NCBI GenBank assembly: GCA_016220175.1
Contig: JACRHZ010000006.1
Coordinates: 1 to 57,977, forward strand
DNA length: 57,977 nucleotides
Reading direction: 5' to 3'
Origin: Candidatus Peregrinibacteria bacterium
GTDB taxonomy: Bacteria; Patescibacteriota; Gracilibacteria; CAIRYL01
Both the position numbers and the translations under genes were made by a program. Below the pieces are notes generated by a model. That model saw only the letters and a program-made list of their open reading frames with translations. It was not told where the DNA came from and made no database searches. Positions 1 to 8,898 of this stretch are shown here, piece after piece; within the stretch, counting starts at the first letter, position 1, and each line of letters opens with the position of its first letter.

Positions 1-54
1 ATGCTTTCCTTTTTGTAATATTTTCTGTATTTGTATTTTTTCCTTTTGAGAAAG

Positions 55-2136
55 ATGAACGATATATTTTTTCATGCGTATCAAGAAAAATATCGTCCCA
101 AGTATATCACACGAAATTATTTATTGGAAATAATACTAGCTATTGAGAATGGATCAATTGCATTAGTAAAAAAACCTGAAAATATTGACAAGGATATTAT
201 CACAACACCGACTTTTATTATCAATGATATTTTAAGAAACACGGTTTTACCAAAATGCACAGGGAAAACTGAAAAAGAAATACTGAAACTTAAATTTGCA
301 GATATTTCCTGCGGTTCAGGTGCATTTCTTTTAGAATTATTCCAATTGTTGAATGACATTTTGATTGATTACTATCTAAAAACAGACAGATCAAAACTCA
401 TTCGAACAAACATTAACACATATAAACTTTCCTTTAAGATAAAGCGAGAACTTTTATTGAGCTGCGTCTTTGGAATTGATAAGGATTATAACGCTGTTGA
501 AGCTACTAAATTTGGCTTATTGCTAAAATTATTAGAAGACGAGGATGTGAATTCAACCAATTCAAGCAAGCCTGTTCTACCTGATTTGGCGAGCAATATC
601 TTCTTCGGGAACAGTTTATTAAATCCAAAACAAGTAATAACAAAAAAAGCCCAAGTGATTATCAATCCTTTTGATTTTTCCAAACTTAAATTTAATGTTA
701 TTGTTGGCAATCCACCATATATGAAGTTGGAGGACATGAAAAACATTACGCCTTTTGAATTACCACTATATAAAATGAATTTTGTTTCTGCTTACAAACA
801 GTTTGATAAATACTTTTTGTTTATTGAACAAGGAGTAAATTTGCTTACCAATGAAGGAGTTTTGGGCTATATCGTTCCGAGCAAGTTGACAAAAGTTGGA
901 GCAGGTAAGAAATTAAGAGAGGAACTTTCAAGCAAAGGATATTTGCACTCCATTGTTTCGTTTGGGGCAAACCAAGTATTTACAGACAAAACAACCTATA
1001 CTTGCTTACTCATCTTAAATAAACAGCCACAAAAAACTTTTCAGTATGCAGAAGTAAAAAGTTTAAAAAGTTGGAAAGTACGAAAACTTGAAGCGATTAA
1101 ATATGCGTCAAAAAGCACAGCTGAATTAGATGGTCAAGCTTGGGTGTTGGTTCCTCCTGAATTGACAAATGCCTACAATAAAATTATTTCTCAAAGCGTC
1201 AAATTGGTTGATTTGGTTGGGGATGAAAATATTTTCAACGGTATTCAAACCAGTGCTAATGATATTTACATTTTCACTCCTACCAAGGAAGATGCAAAAT
1301 ATTATTATTTTTCCAAAAAGCACGTTGATTATAAAATTGAAAAGGGAATTACTAAGCCATATTTCCAAACTTCAACAGGTGAAGACAATTTGAACACCTA
1401 CCGAACATTCAAACCCAACGCTAGAGTAATTTTTCCGTATAAAAATACCGTGAAAGGAGTTGAATTAATTTCGCTTATCACCATCCAAGAGAAATTTCCA
1501 CTTACGTATAAATATCTGCAAAAGCATAAAGCAATTTTGAACAATCCAAAAAGAGACATTAAGCCGACACCCAAAACTAAAAATGAGTGGCACAGATACG
1601 GCAGACATCAAAGCTTGGAAAGTTGCGGGCTGCCCTTAAAAATTATTGTTGGTGTTCTTTCGGTCGGCGATAAATACGCTATTGATGTTTATAGAACATT
1701 AATTTCATCAGGTGGAACAGCCGGTTATTGTGTCGTTGCTGTTCCAACGAATTCGGATTATTCGGCTTATTACATTCAAGCCATTTTAAACTCAAAATAC
1801 TTAGAATGGTTCAGTGCTTTGTATGGTGAAGTTTTCAGAGGTGGTTATATTGCAAGAGGAACAAAGGTATTAAAGAATTTGCCGATTCGTAAAATTGATT
1901 TTACTAATACAAAAGAAAAAACATTACACGATAGTATCGTAAAAATACAAAAGGAGTTAATTAAAATTTATGACCAAATAGATGTAAACGTAGGAAATAA
2001 AAGGGCATTAATTCCATTGCAAGGACAATTTGCAAGAGAGAAAGCCAACCTAGAAAAGCTATTAGCCAAATTATACGATTTAGGTAGTGAAGATTCATTA
2101 ATCCCGTTAATCAAAGAATTGTATGAAGCTAATTAA
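55..2136 (+). CDS. Adenine-specific DNA N6-methyltransferase (Eco57I/type IIG-like)
   Basis: This protein most likely transfers a methyl group from S-adenosylmethionine to the N6 of adenine in a recognition sequence. About 83-92 residues in there is a SAM-binding motif I (ADISCGSGAF) and at about residues 218-222 the catalytic NPPY motif (VGNPPYM). The C-terminal half resembles a target-recognition region and ends in a helical segment. The ATG at 55 is preceded by GAGAAAG; a TTG at 31 is also open, and a TAA at 16-18 closes the frame upstream. The protein is shorter than many type IIG enzymes and shows no nuclease domain, so the true 5' part may have been lost or may lie outside the window. 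It overlaps the next methyltransferase by 14 bases, which implies coupled translation. Codon use (TTA Leu, AAA Lys, very AT-rich) differs from the genes after 4 kb, which suggests transfer. The methyltransferase call is firm; the restriction partner is unknown. Confidence 0.85.
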   Translation: MNDIFFHAYQEKYRPKYITRNYLLEIILAIENGSIALVKKPENIDKDIITTPTFIINDILRNTVLPKCTGKTEKEILKLKFADISCGSGAFLLELFQLLNDILIDYYLKTDRSKLIRTNINTYKLSFKIKRELLLSCVFGIDKDYNAVEATKFGLLLKLLEDEDVNSTNSSKPVLPDLASNIFFGNSLLNPKQVITKKAQVIINPFDFSKLKFNVIVGNPPYMKLEDMKNITPFELPLYKMNFVSAYKQFDKYFLFIEQGVNLLTNEGVLGYIVPSKLTKVGAGKKLREELSSKGYLHSIVSFGANQVFTDKTTYTCLLILNKQPQKTFQYAEVKSLKSWKVRKLEAIKYASKSTAELDGQAWVLVPPELTNAYNKIISQSVKLVDLVGDENIFNGIQTSANDIYIFTPTKEDAKYYYFSKKHVDYKIEKGITKPYFQTSTGEDNLNTYRTFKPNARVIFPYKNTVKGVELISLITIQEKFPLTYKYLQKHKAILNNPKRDIKPTPKTKNEWHRYGRHQSLESCGLPLKIIVGVLSVGDKYAIDVYRTLISSGGTAGYCVVAVPTNSDYSAYYIQAILNSKYLEWFSALYGEVFRGGYIARGTKVLKNLPIRKIDFTNTKEKTLHDSIVKIQKELIKIYDQIDVNVGNKRALIPLQGQFAREKANLEKLLAKLYDLGSEDSLIPLIKELYEAN

Positions 2137-3841
2137 GAACGCAACAGCCGTGAAATTGAGAGGTGGATTTTATACACCTGAGCCAATTGCTGCATTCATT
2201 TTAAAATGGGGCATCAGTGGAAGTTCTGATTATGAAATTTTAGAGCCTAGTTGTGGAGATGGCGTTTTTATCGAACAACTAAAAGCAAATAACTATAAGT
2301 TCAAATCAGTTACCGCAATTGAATTTGACAAAATAGAAGCTATCAAAGCAGATAAAATCATGCTCAATAAAAAATCAGTAATTAATACTGACTTTCATTT
2401 GTATTGCAATGAAACCACGCAGAAGTTTGATTTAGTGGTTGGAAATCCACCTTACATTCGTTATCAATATTTTCAGGAAGAACAGCAAAATGAAGCCATC
2501 AAGGTTTTTAATCGGGCAAAACTAAAATATTCAAAACTTACCAATGCATGGGTTTCTTTTGTTGTAGGCTCAAGTTTGTTACTCAAAGACAAAGGGAAAA
2601 TTGGCTTTGTAATTCCAGCAGAGCTCTTACAAGTTTCTTATGCACAACAATTACGTGAATTTTTGGCTCACTTTTATAATAAAATCAATATTATTTCTTT
2701 TGAGAAATTAGTGTTTCCAGATATTCAGCAAGAAGTTGTTTTATTACTTTGCGAAAAGAATGGAAGTAATTCTCACTTGATTGAGCATTTAGAGCTAAGA
2801 GATGCTTCCGATCTTGAAAAATTGGATGTAAACAGGCTAAAAAGTCCTTCAAAACAAATTGATTTCAAATCAAACAAGTGGACATATTATTTCTTGGCAC
2901 AGGAAGAAATTAACTTTCTCGAAAAAATTTCAGTAAAAAGAAATATCCCTACTATTGGAAAATATGCAAATGTTGAAGTCGGAATTACTACGGGGTCTAA
3001 TGATTACTTCACGGTTCCTTTGCCTGTGGTAGAAACATATGACTTAAAAGAATATGCTAAGCCAATGGTTGGAAGAAGTGTTCAGGTGAACAGTGTAATT
3101 TTTACAAAAGAAGATTGGAAGCTAAACAGACAAACAAAAGCCAAAACTCATTTATTAGTATTCCCGCCAAAGAAAGAAATTAACGAGCACAGTGGAGCAA
3201 ACTCTTACATTAAATTAGGCGAATCAATGGAAATAAACAAAGGCTACAAAACCGGTATCCGTGATGATTGGTTTGTGATCCCCTCAATAAAGTTATCCGA
3301 TGCCTTATTTATCAGAAGAAACAACTTATATCCTCGATTGATTTTGAATGAAGCCAATGCCCATACAACGGATACAATGCACCGTGTATTTATGAAAAAA
3401 GATACTAATAAAGACGCCTTCATAGCTAGCTTTTACAATTCACTTTCTTTAGCATTTGCTGAGATTGTTGGTCGTAGTTATGGGGGAGGTGTTTTAGAAT
3501 TAATGCCAAGCGAAGCAGAAAAAATACTTCTCCCCTTTAGAATTGAAAACGCTGAGCTCCTTTCAACCATCGATAAAATGATGAGAAATAAAGTAAGCAT
3601 AGACCAAATTTTAAAAATCACAAATGAGCAAATTCTAAAAAAAGGATATGGTTTTAATGATGAAGAAATAAAATTTGCAGACAATATTTGGAAAAAGTTA
3701 TCTGCAAGGAGATTAAATAGAAGTAAGTTAAATAAAAAAAGAGTTTTTGACCCCATCGTTCAGCGATTTATCCCGTCTACTCTTCGCCAAAAAAAAATGC
3801 CAAATTTATCTTTATTTGAAGAAAAAAGCCTATCAAAGTGA
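2123..3841 (+). CDS. Second adenine-specific DNA N6-methyltransferase
   Basis: This 572-residue protein is a second N6-adenine methyltransferase of the Eco57I/Taq-like class. The N-terminal FYTPEPIA segment (about residues 16-23) is the typical motif X region. Motif I is EPSCGDGVF (about 41-49) and the catalytic motif is VGNPPYIRY (about 106-114). The remainder is a likely DNA-target-recognition domain. It starts inside the end of the preceding methyltransferase gene, so the two are probably translated together and may modify the two strands of an asymmetric site or act as parts of one system. No endonuclease gene follows: the next gene is ruvB after a 206-base gap. Composition is AT-rich like the first gene and unlike the housekeeping genes, consistent with joint acquisition. 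The family call is strong; the specificity cannot be read from the sequence. Confidence 0.88.
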   Translation: MKLIKNATAVKLRGGFYTPEPIAAFILKWGISGSSDYEILEPSCGDGVFIEQLKANNYKFKSVTAIEFDKIEAIKADKIMLNKKSVINTDFHLYCNETTQKFDLVVGNPPYIRYQYFQEEQQNEAIKVFNRAKLKYSKLTNAWVSFVVGSSLLLKDKGKIGFVIPAELLQVSYAQQLREFLAHFYNKINIISFEKLVFPDIQQEVVLLLCEKNGSNSHLIEHLELRDASDLEKLDVNRLKSPSKQIDFKSNKWTYYFLAQEEINFLEKISVKRNIPTIGKYANVEVGITTGSNDYFTVPLPVVETYDLKEYAKPMVGRSVQVNSVIFTKEDWKLNRQTKAKTHLLVFPPKKEINEHSGANSYIKLGESMEINKGYKTGIRDDWFVIPSIKLSDALFIRRNNLYPRLILNEANAHTTDTMHRVFMKKDTNKDAFIASFYNSLSLAFAEIVGRSYGGGVLELMPSEAEKILLPFRIENAELLSTIDKMMRNKVSIDQILKITNEQILKKGYGFNDEEIKFADNIWKKLSARRLNRSKLNKKRVFDPIVQRFIPSTLRQKKMPNLSLFEEKSLSK

Positions 3842-4047
3842 ATTTAATTGAAAAATATTTTTGAATTCAGTCATTTCAGTCGCGTCCGCCTACTATTCAT
3901 AAAACATCGCATACACTGGAAAGGTATAATCTATACCTACGCTATACCTATTGATTATCGTTCTCTCATGTACTGGTGAAGACTCATCCTTGTATCTTTC
4001 CATTGCCTTCCCTACAATACAAATAGATGTATCATTCATAAAACTCA

Positions 4048-5076
4048 ATGAGTATTTCTCGTTCTCCATCGCCAATAAAACCAGAAATTCGCGTAAGTGA
4101 AGATCTTTTTGAAGTCGGCCTAAGACCGAAAACATTTGAAGAATATGTGGGACAAGCACAAATTAAAAAGAATCTCCACGTGTTTATTTCTGGAGCACGG
4201 AAAAGAAACGCGCCCCTCGAGCACATTCTTCTCTATGGTCCGCCCGGGCTCGGGAAAACGACGTTGGCACATATTATTGCCCATGAAATGGGGGGAAACT
4301 TGAAAATAACTTCTGGTCCAGCAATTGAAAAAGGTGGAGATTTGGCGGCACTTCTTACGAATTTGGAAAAAGGAGATGTGCTTTTTATTGATGAGATTCA
4401 TCGCCTCAAGACCTCTATTGAGGAAATTCTCTATTCTGCAATGGAAGACTATGCTCTGGATCTCATGGTCGGAAATGGACCCGGCGCAAAATCTATGAGA
4501 ATTTCCCTTGCTCCTTTTACCCTTATTGGTGCTACCACAAAAATGGGATCGCTCTCTTCACCACTCAGAGATCGGTTTGGCAGTATTCATAAACTCGAAT
4601 TTTACGCTCCGGAAGAAATTGAAAAAATTCTCGAGAGAAGCTCTAAAATTTTAGAGTGTGTGCTGGAAGATGACGCAAGAAAATTTCTTTCTGAGTCAGC
4701 ACGCTCTACTCCACGAATTGCAAATAGACTTCTCAAAAGAGTTCGAGATTTTGCCGACATGGAAAACACGGAAACTATTGGACAATCCCTTGCAGAAAAA
4801 GCTCTTCGCCATTTGGGCATTGATCATGTTGGGCTTGACTCTACTGATCGAAAACTCCTCACGACAATTATCGAAAAATTTTCAGGAGGTCCAGTTGGAC
4901 TTTCCACTTTGGCAGCAGCGCTTTCTGAGGAAAAAGAAACAATTGAGGAAATCTATGAACCATTTCTTATTCAACTCGGATTTTTAGAGAGGACTCCCAA
5001 AGGGCGCATCGCCACAGAACATGCCTTTGAACACTGTGGAAAGGTATATCCAAAGAACAGCATGCAACTTTTATGA
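4048..5076 (+). CDS. ruvB: Holliday junction branch-migration ATPase RuvB
   Basis: RuvB is the hexameric AAA+ motor that, with RuvA, drives branch migration of Holliday junctions during recombinational repair. The 342-residue length is normal. Walker A is YGPPGLGKTT (about residues 63-72), Walker B is VLFIDEIH (about 111-118), a sensor/arginine-finger stretch SPLRDRFG follows, and the C-terminal winged-helix domain ends with the family-typical GRIAT segment. The gene starts at an ATG after a 206-base spacer that separates it from the foreign-looking methyltransferases, and normal chromosomal composition begins here. RuvA and RuvC are not in the window. The stop codon TGA is followed at once by a TTCCT-rich repeat. 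TGA as a true stop here argues for the standard bacterial code. Confidence 0.97.
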   Translation: MSISRSPSPIKPEIRVSEDLFEVGLRPKTFEEYVGQAQIKKNLHVFISGARKRNAPLEHILLYGPPGLGKTTLAHIIAHEMGGNLKITSGPAIEKGGDLAALLTNLEKGDVLFIDEIHRLKTSIEEILYSAMEDYALDLMVGNGPGAKSMRISLAPFTLIGATTKMGSLSSPLRDRFGSIHKLEFYAPEEIEKILERSSKILECVLEDDARKFLSESARSTPRIANRLLKRVRDFADMENTETIGQSLAEKALRHLGIDHVGLDSTDRKLLTTIIEKFSGGPVGLSTLAAALSEEKETIEEIYEPFLIQLGFLERTPKGRIATEHAFEHCGKVYPKNSMQLL

Positions 5077-5079
5077 GAA

Positions 5080-5119
5080 TTCCTAATTCCTGCTTCCTGC
5101 TTCCTACTTCCTACTTCCA
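5080..5119. repeat. TTCCT-rich simple repeat after ruvB
   Basis: About 40 bases made of variations on CTTCCTACTTCCTG and AATTCCTG. The same kind of sequence occurs at 20136-20176 (opposite orientation) and 20229-20306. It starts within a few bases of the ruvB stop codon. Confidence 0.7.
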
Positions 5120-5142
5120 TCGCCGAATTTCTCTTTTTCCCC

Positions 5143-5148
5143 TATAAT
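5143..5148 (+). promoter_or_regulatory. Probable -10 box of purB
   Basis: A perfect TATAAT lies 23 bases upstream of the purB start codon, between a pyrimidine-rich repeat and the gene. No clear -35 box is seen 17 bases upstream, so the call rests on the -10 sequence and its position. Confidence 0.5.
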
Positions 5149-5171
5149 AACAGCGCCTTTTTCTCCCAAGC

Positions 5172-6536
5172 ATGACTTCGCCACTCACGGCTCTTTCGCC
5201 TCTTGATGGAAGATATAGCCATAAAATTGAGCCACTGAAAGAATTTTTTTCAGAAAAAGCCCTCATGTATTATCGCGTGAGAGTTGAGATTTCTTGGATT
5301 CAATTTTTGAGCGACCGAAATGACATTGAAGAACTTCGAGCTTTCACCGAGAAGGAAAAAAGAATTTTAGAAAATATCACTGAGAATTTTTCTGAGGGAG
5401 ATGCGGAAAAAATTAAAAGTTTTGAAAAAACGACGAATCATGACGTAAAGGCAGTAGAATATTTTTTGAAAGAAAAATTCGCAGCGACATCATTAAAAGA
5501 TGTAGTGGAATGGATTCATTTTGCTTGTACATCTGAAGACGTAAATAATCTTGCCTACGCTATGATGCTGAGGGATGCGATACGAAAATGTCTTCTTCCT
5601 GCATTTACGGAAGTCGCTGACCTTATTGGGGAAAAAAGTAGAGAATGGAAAGGAATTCCGATGCTTGCCCGCACTCATGGACAGCCGGCTTCACCAACAA
5701 CTGTGGGCAAGGCGCTTTTTAATTTTTATGCTCGTCTCCGGCGAGAACTTGCAGGACTCGAAGGTGTTGATTTTTTGGGAAAGATAAACGGAGCGACGGG
5801 AAATTATAACGCTCATGTGGTGGCATTTCCAAAGGTGAATTGGCTTGAAATTTCCAAAACATTCGTGGAGATTCTCGGTCTTACATGGCAACCAATTTCT
5901 GATCAAATTGAACCTCATGATTTCATCGCAAAAATCTCTCATAATATTTTCAGATTAAATACAATTTGTACCGATTTTTCTCGTGACATCTGGGGATACA
6001 TTGCCATTGGATATTTCAAGCAAAAACTCAAGGAAGGAGAAGTGGGGAGTTCCACTATGCCGCATAAAGTAAATCCGATTGATTTTGAAAATTCCGAAGG
6101 AAATTTCGGAATTGCCAATGCCCTTTTTCACCTTTTTGCAGAGCGACTTCCTATTTCCAGATGGCAAAGAGATCTGACCGACTCGACTCTTCAGCGAAAT
6201 ATCGGAGTTGCATTCGGTCACACGCTTTTGTCACTTTCGAGCCTCTCAAAAGGAATTCAGAAATTAGAAGTGAACACGACCCAAATAGAAAAGGACCTCG
6301 AAGAAAATATTGAAGTACTTTCAGAAGCGGTACAAACAGTCATGAGAAAATATGGAGTGGAACATCCGTATGAAAAACTCAAAGAACTCACTCGTGGAAA
6401 AAGAATCACGAGAAAGGAATATGAAAAATTTGTGGGAGATCTCAAAATTCCGAAGGAAGCAAAGGATGCGCTTCAGAATCTTACTCCTCAGTCTTACACC
6501 GGAATTGCAGAGGAGATTGTGGAGAAGTTCGGGTAA
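5172..6536 (+). CDS. purB: Adenylosuccinate lyase
   Basis: PurB is a fumarase/aspartase-superfamily enzyme that releases fumarate from SAICAR and from adenylosuccinate in purine synthesis, so it serves both IMP formation and AMP formation. The 454-residue length matches the E. coli-type enzyme (456). The superfamily signature SSTMPHKVNPIDFENSEGN lies at about residues 295-313, and the earlier conserved blocks TSEDVNN and ARTHGQPASPT are present. Only this purine gene is in the window, so it may work in salvage/AMP synthesis and not in a complete de novo path. It is preceded by a TATAAT box and followed by an AT-rich repeat region. The assignment is firm. Confidence 0.97.
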   Translation: MTSPLTALSPLDGRYSHKIEPLKEFFSEKALMYYRVRVEISWIQFLSDRNDIEELRAFTEKEKRILENITENFSEGDAEKIKSFEKTTNHDVKAVEYFLKEKFAATSLKDVVEWIHFACTSEDVNNLAYAMMLRDAIRKCLLPAFTEVADLIGEKSREWKGIPMLARTHGQPASPTTVGKALFNFYARLRRELAGLEGVDFLGKINGATGNYNAHVVAFPKVNWLEISKTFVEILGLTWQPISDQIEPHDFIAKISHNIFRLNTICTDFSRDIWGYIAIGYFKQKLKEGEVGSSTMPHKVNPIDFENSEGNFGIANALFHLFAERLPISRWQRDLTDSTLQRNIGVAFGHTLLSLSSLSKGIQKLEVNTTQIEKDLEENIEVLSEAVQTVMRKYGVEHPYEKLKELTRGKRITRKEYEKFVGDLKIPKEAKDALQNLTPQSYTGIAEEIVEKFG

Positions 6537-6589
6537 TGGAAAATGTTAGATCTTCGAGTGTTGTTTACAAAAAAAAGTGAAGCTGAGAT

Positions 6590-6700
6590 GAAAATTTTTA
6601 ATTTTGAAATTTTTAATTTCTAAATAAATTCTAATTTTTAATTTTTAAACATTTTTCATGAGAATTTAATTTAAAATTCAAAATTTAGAATTTAAAATTT
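6590..6700. repeat. AT-rich repeat region upstream of dcd
   Basis: This stretch consists of short AT-rich words (AATTTTTAATTT, TTTAAAATTCAAAATTTAG) that pair with one another. The 28-base segment 6626-6653 recurs in direct orientation with near identity at 7321-7348, on the other side of dcd. No gene is seen in 6537-6706. Confidence 0.7.
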
Positions 6701-6706
6701 CCCCCC

Positions 6707-7309
6707 ATGGTTCTCTCCGATCGTGACATTAAGGCAAAGATTCAGGATGGTTCGATTCGAATTCTTTCTTCGAACGATGGTTATCTGGATCAAATTCATG
6801 CTTCTTCAATGGATCTTCGACTGGGGAAATATTTTAAGGTGTACAAGGCGGGGAAATATGTGCTTCTTGATCCAAAAAAACTCAGCGGTCAGGAGAATCT
6901 CACTCACATGATCGAGATTCATGGGGACGAACCGTTTCTTGTTCAGCCCGGAGAATTTGCGTTGGGAGTTACCCTTGAAAAAATTGCACTCCCAAATGAT
7001 ATCGTTGCACGAGTTGAAGGGAGAAGTTCGCTCGGCCGTCTTGGAATTGTTGTACATTCTACCGCCGGATTTATTGATGCCGGATTCGAAGGAACAATTA
7101 CTCTGGAAATTTCGAATGTAAACAAAATGCCAATCGCACTCTATCCGGGAATGCGAGTATGTCAGATCGCATTTGAACAAATGAGTTCTCCTGCAGAAAT
7201 TCCGTATGGGAAAAAATCGTCAGCAAAATATCAGGGACAAGAATTGCCGGCGGAAAGCCGTGTGGGAGATGATCCTGAATTCCACGAGGTGGAACAATAT
7301 AAAATGTAA
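6707..7309 (+). CDS. dcd: dCTP deaminase
   Basis: Dcd deaminates dCTP to dUTP, feeding dTMP synthesis, and belongs to the trimeric dUTPase-like fold. The 200-residue length fits (E. coli 193). The core block RSSLGRLGIVVHSTAG and the following FIDAGFEGTITLEISN, which carries the catalytic glutamate, are clear at about residues 106-138. The C-terminal SAKYQGQ segment matches the flexible nucleotide-covering tail. Some family members are bifunctional (DCD/DUT) and release dUMP directly; this cannot be decided here. The ATG follows a run of six C residues with no Shine-Dalgarno site. The gene sits between two near-identical AT-rich direct repeats, and its stop codon lies at the edge of the downstream one. 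Confidence 0.95.
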   Translation: MVLSDRDIKAKIQDGSIRILSSNDGYLDQIHASSMDLRLGKYFKVYKAGKYVLLDPKKLSGQENLTHMIEIHGDEPFLVQPGEFALGVTLEKIALPNDIVARVEGRSSLGRLGIVVHSTAGFIDAGFEGTITLEISNVNKMPIALYPGMRVCQIAFEQMSSPAEIPYGKKSSAKYQGQELPAESRVGDDPEFHEVEQYKM

Positions 7310-7396
7310 AATTTTAAAACAAATTCTAATTTTTAAATTTTAAACATTAGGATTTGAGATTTTTTTGTACATTTTACATTTTATATTTTACATTAC
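7310..7396. repeat. AT-rich repeat region downstream of dcd
   Basis: This AT-rich region holds the second copy (7321-7348) of the 28-base word found upstream of dcd, followed by inverted TGTAAAAT/ATTTTACA-type words. It fills most of the gap to recX. Confidence 0.7.
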
Positions 7397-7424
7397 AGCA
7401 AAAGCAGAATCTATTTTTAGAAGC

Positions 7425-7898
7425 ATGGAACACCAAAAAATTCTTCAAAACATTCGTGACGCGGCATTCAAATATCTCGGAATGCGCAATCATTCTGAAG
7501 ATGAACTTCGGAGAAAACTTCTGAAAAAATTTCGCGGTGCAGAAAATGAGATTGAGATAGTTTTTCGTGAGCTTTTTGATCAAAAACTCCTCAATGACAA
7601 AATTTTTGCGGAGGAATATTTGCGATATCGCACAGAAACTTCTCCTCGAGGAAAAAGTGCGCTCCGCTCTGAACTCAGAAAAAAAGGCGTCTCTTCTGAA
7701 ATAATTGATGCTGCTCTCTTAAATGTTTCCGATGAAGATGAGCATGATTTCGCCAAAAAATTGACTGAACAAAAACTCAAATTTATGTCTCCGAATCTTG
7801 AAAAAAAGAAGAAAAAAGAGAAACTTTTCCGATTTTTACATTCGAGAGGAATTGCCCCAAATATTATTTTTGATATTTTTTCTGAGAAAGATCTCTGA
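7425..7898 (+). CDS. recX: Regulatory protein RecX
   Basis: RecX binds RecA filaments and moderates RecA activity. The protein from the ATG at 7425 has 157 residues, in the family range. It shows the family's helical triplet repeats: an N-terminal AAFKYLGMRNHSEDELRRKL block, a central FDQKLLNDKIFAEEYLRYR block, and a C-terminal KLFRFLHSRGIAPNII block. Longer starts are open to 7365, but the residues they add are translated AT-rich repeat and do not look like protein, so 7425 was chosen. recA itself is not in the window. The family call is confident despite low overall sequence constraint in RecX. Confidence 0.88.
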   Translation: MEHQKILQNIRDAAFKYLGMRNHSEDELRRKLLKKFRGAENEIEIVFRELFDQKLLNDKIFAEEYLRYRTETSPRGKSALRSELRKKGVSSEIIDAALLNVSDEDEHDFAKKLTEQKLKFMSPNLEKKKKKEKLFRFLHSRGIAPNIIFDIFSEKDL

Positions 7899-8008
7899 GA
7901 ATTTTTCTAAGGAAGCTTGTTCGGAAACATCTTGACTCTCTTTCTCGAAAAACCTAAAATCCTTCAGCCTTGGGGAAAAAGCGGAGTCTTTACATTTTTT
8001 ATTCGCAG

Positions 8009-8095
8009 GCCGAGATGGCGAAATTGGTAGACGCGCGAGACTCAAAATCTCGTTCCTGCAAAGGAGTGTGGGTTCGAGTCCCACTCTCGGCACCA
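8009..8095 (+). tRNA. tRNA-Leu(CAA)
   Basis: A class II tRNA with a complete cloverleaf. The acceptor stem GCCGAGA pairs with TCTCGGC, followed by discriminator A and an encoded CCA. The anticodon stem CGAGA/TCTCG encloses loop CTCAAAA, giving anticodon CAA (codon UUG). The long variable arm (TCCTGCAAAGGA) is typical of Leu, and the T arm holds GGGTTCGAGTCCC. It lies between recX and rplY on the same strand. Confidence 0.96.
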
Positions 8096-8169
8096 GATGC
8101 CTCTCTTGCGGTGTTCTTCTTTTCCCCCCACAACTTTTCGTTTCAAAAACATCTTCTTTTTTCATAATC

Positions 8170-8871
8170 ATGCAAACCTCACAAATTACAGTAGAAACAC
8201 GAGCTGACGTAGGCGAAGCCAAAAAGTTGAGAAGCATGGGACAAATACCAGCGGTTATCTACGGTCCGGGACTCAAGGGGACAACGCTTCATGTTTCTGT
8301 CGAATATCAGGCGTTTCGAAAAATATTTCGAGTTTCGGGAGAATCAACTGTAGTCGATGTCTCTCTTGGGGGGAAAATTATTCCTGCTCTTGTGCACCAG
8401 GTGGATTACGATCCGATTTCTTCCCAGTTTGAGCATATTGATTTTTATGCAATCGATATGATGAAAGAGGTAGAAACTGCTATTCCTCTCATATTTATTG
8501 GAACTGCTCCTGCTGTAAAGGAGAAGAGTGCTGTTCTTGTGACATCTAAATCTGAAGTTCACGTGAAGTGTCTTCCAAAACATCTGGTTCATGATATTTC
8601 GGTCGACATTTCTTCTCTCTCAGACTATCACGACCATATTTCTGTCAAAGATCTCTCTTTCCCTGAAGGAGTTGTCGCTGTAGATAATCCAGACGATGTT
8701 ATTATTTCTGCTGCAGCACCGAGAAAAGATCGTGCAGAAGAAGAAGAGGCTGCTGCCGCCGCCGCTGCCGCTGCTGCCGCCGCCATAACCGCCGCTGCCG
8801 GTCCAGCACCAGAAGGAGAAGCTCCAAAAGAGAGCGCTCCGGAAAAGGGCAGCGAAAAAAAGAAAGAATAA
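8170..8871 (+). CDS. rplY: Large ribosomal subunit protein bL25, CTC form
   Basis: bL25 binds 5S rRNA in the large subunit. The protein has 233 residues in two domains: the N-terminal 5S-binding domain (about residues 1-95, with the RSMGQIPAVIYGPG segment) and the CTC-type C-terminal beta domain (about 100-190). The tail is unusual: a glutamate cluster is followed by about 13 almost uninterrupted alanines and then a Glu/Lys/Pro-rich charged end. The alanine run is encoded by mixed GCT/GCC codons, so it could expand or shrink by slippage. The start at 8170 was chosen because the longer frame to 8068 runs into the tRNA gene. The gene is 74 bases from the tRNA end and may be co-transcribed with it. 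Confidence 0.95.
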   Translation: MQTSQITVETRADVGEAKKLRSMGQIPAVIYGPGLKGTTLHVSVEYQAFRKIFRVSGESTVVDVSLGGKIIPALVHQVDYDPISSQFEHIDFYAIDMMKEVETAIPLIFIGTAPAVKEKSAVLVTSKSEVHVKCLPKHLVHDISVDISSLSDYHDHISVKDLSFPEGVVAVDNPDDVIISAAAPRKDRAEEEEAAAAAAAAAAAAITAAAGPAPEGEAPKESAPEKGSEKKKE

Positions 8872-8898
8872 CTCCTTTCCAGATTTTCGCAATAAACT

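Noticed and set aside
3893-4069. 58-codon minus-strand frame between the methyltransferases and ruvB
   Set aside because: It looks vaguely protein-like but overlaps the ruvB start, has no ribosome-binding site and no family I can name. It may be a gene remnant, but this is not supportable.
7836-8237. 133-codon frame on the minus strand across the tRNA
   Set aside because: Its most protein-like part (VGLEPTLL) is the complement of tRNA-Leu, a well-known source of false proteins.
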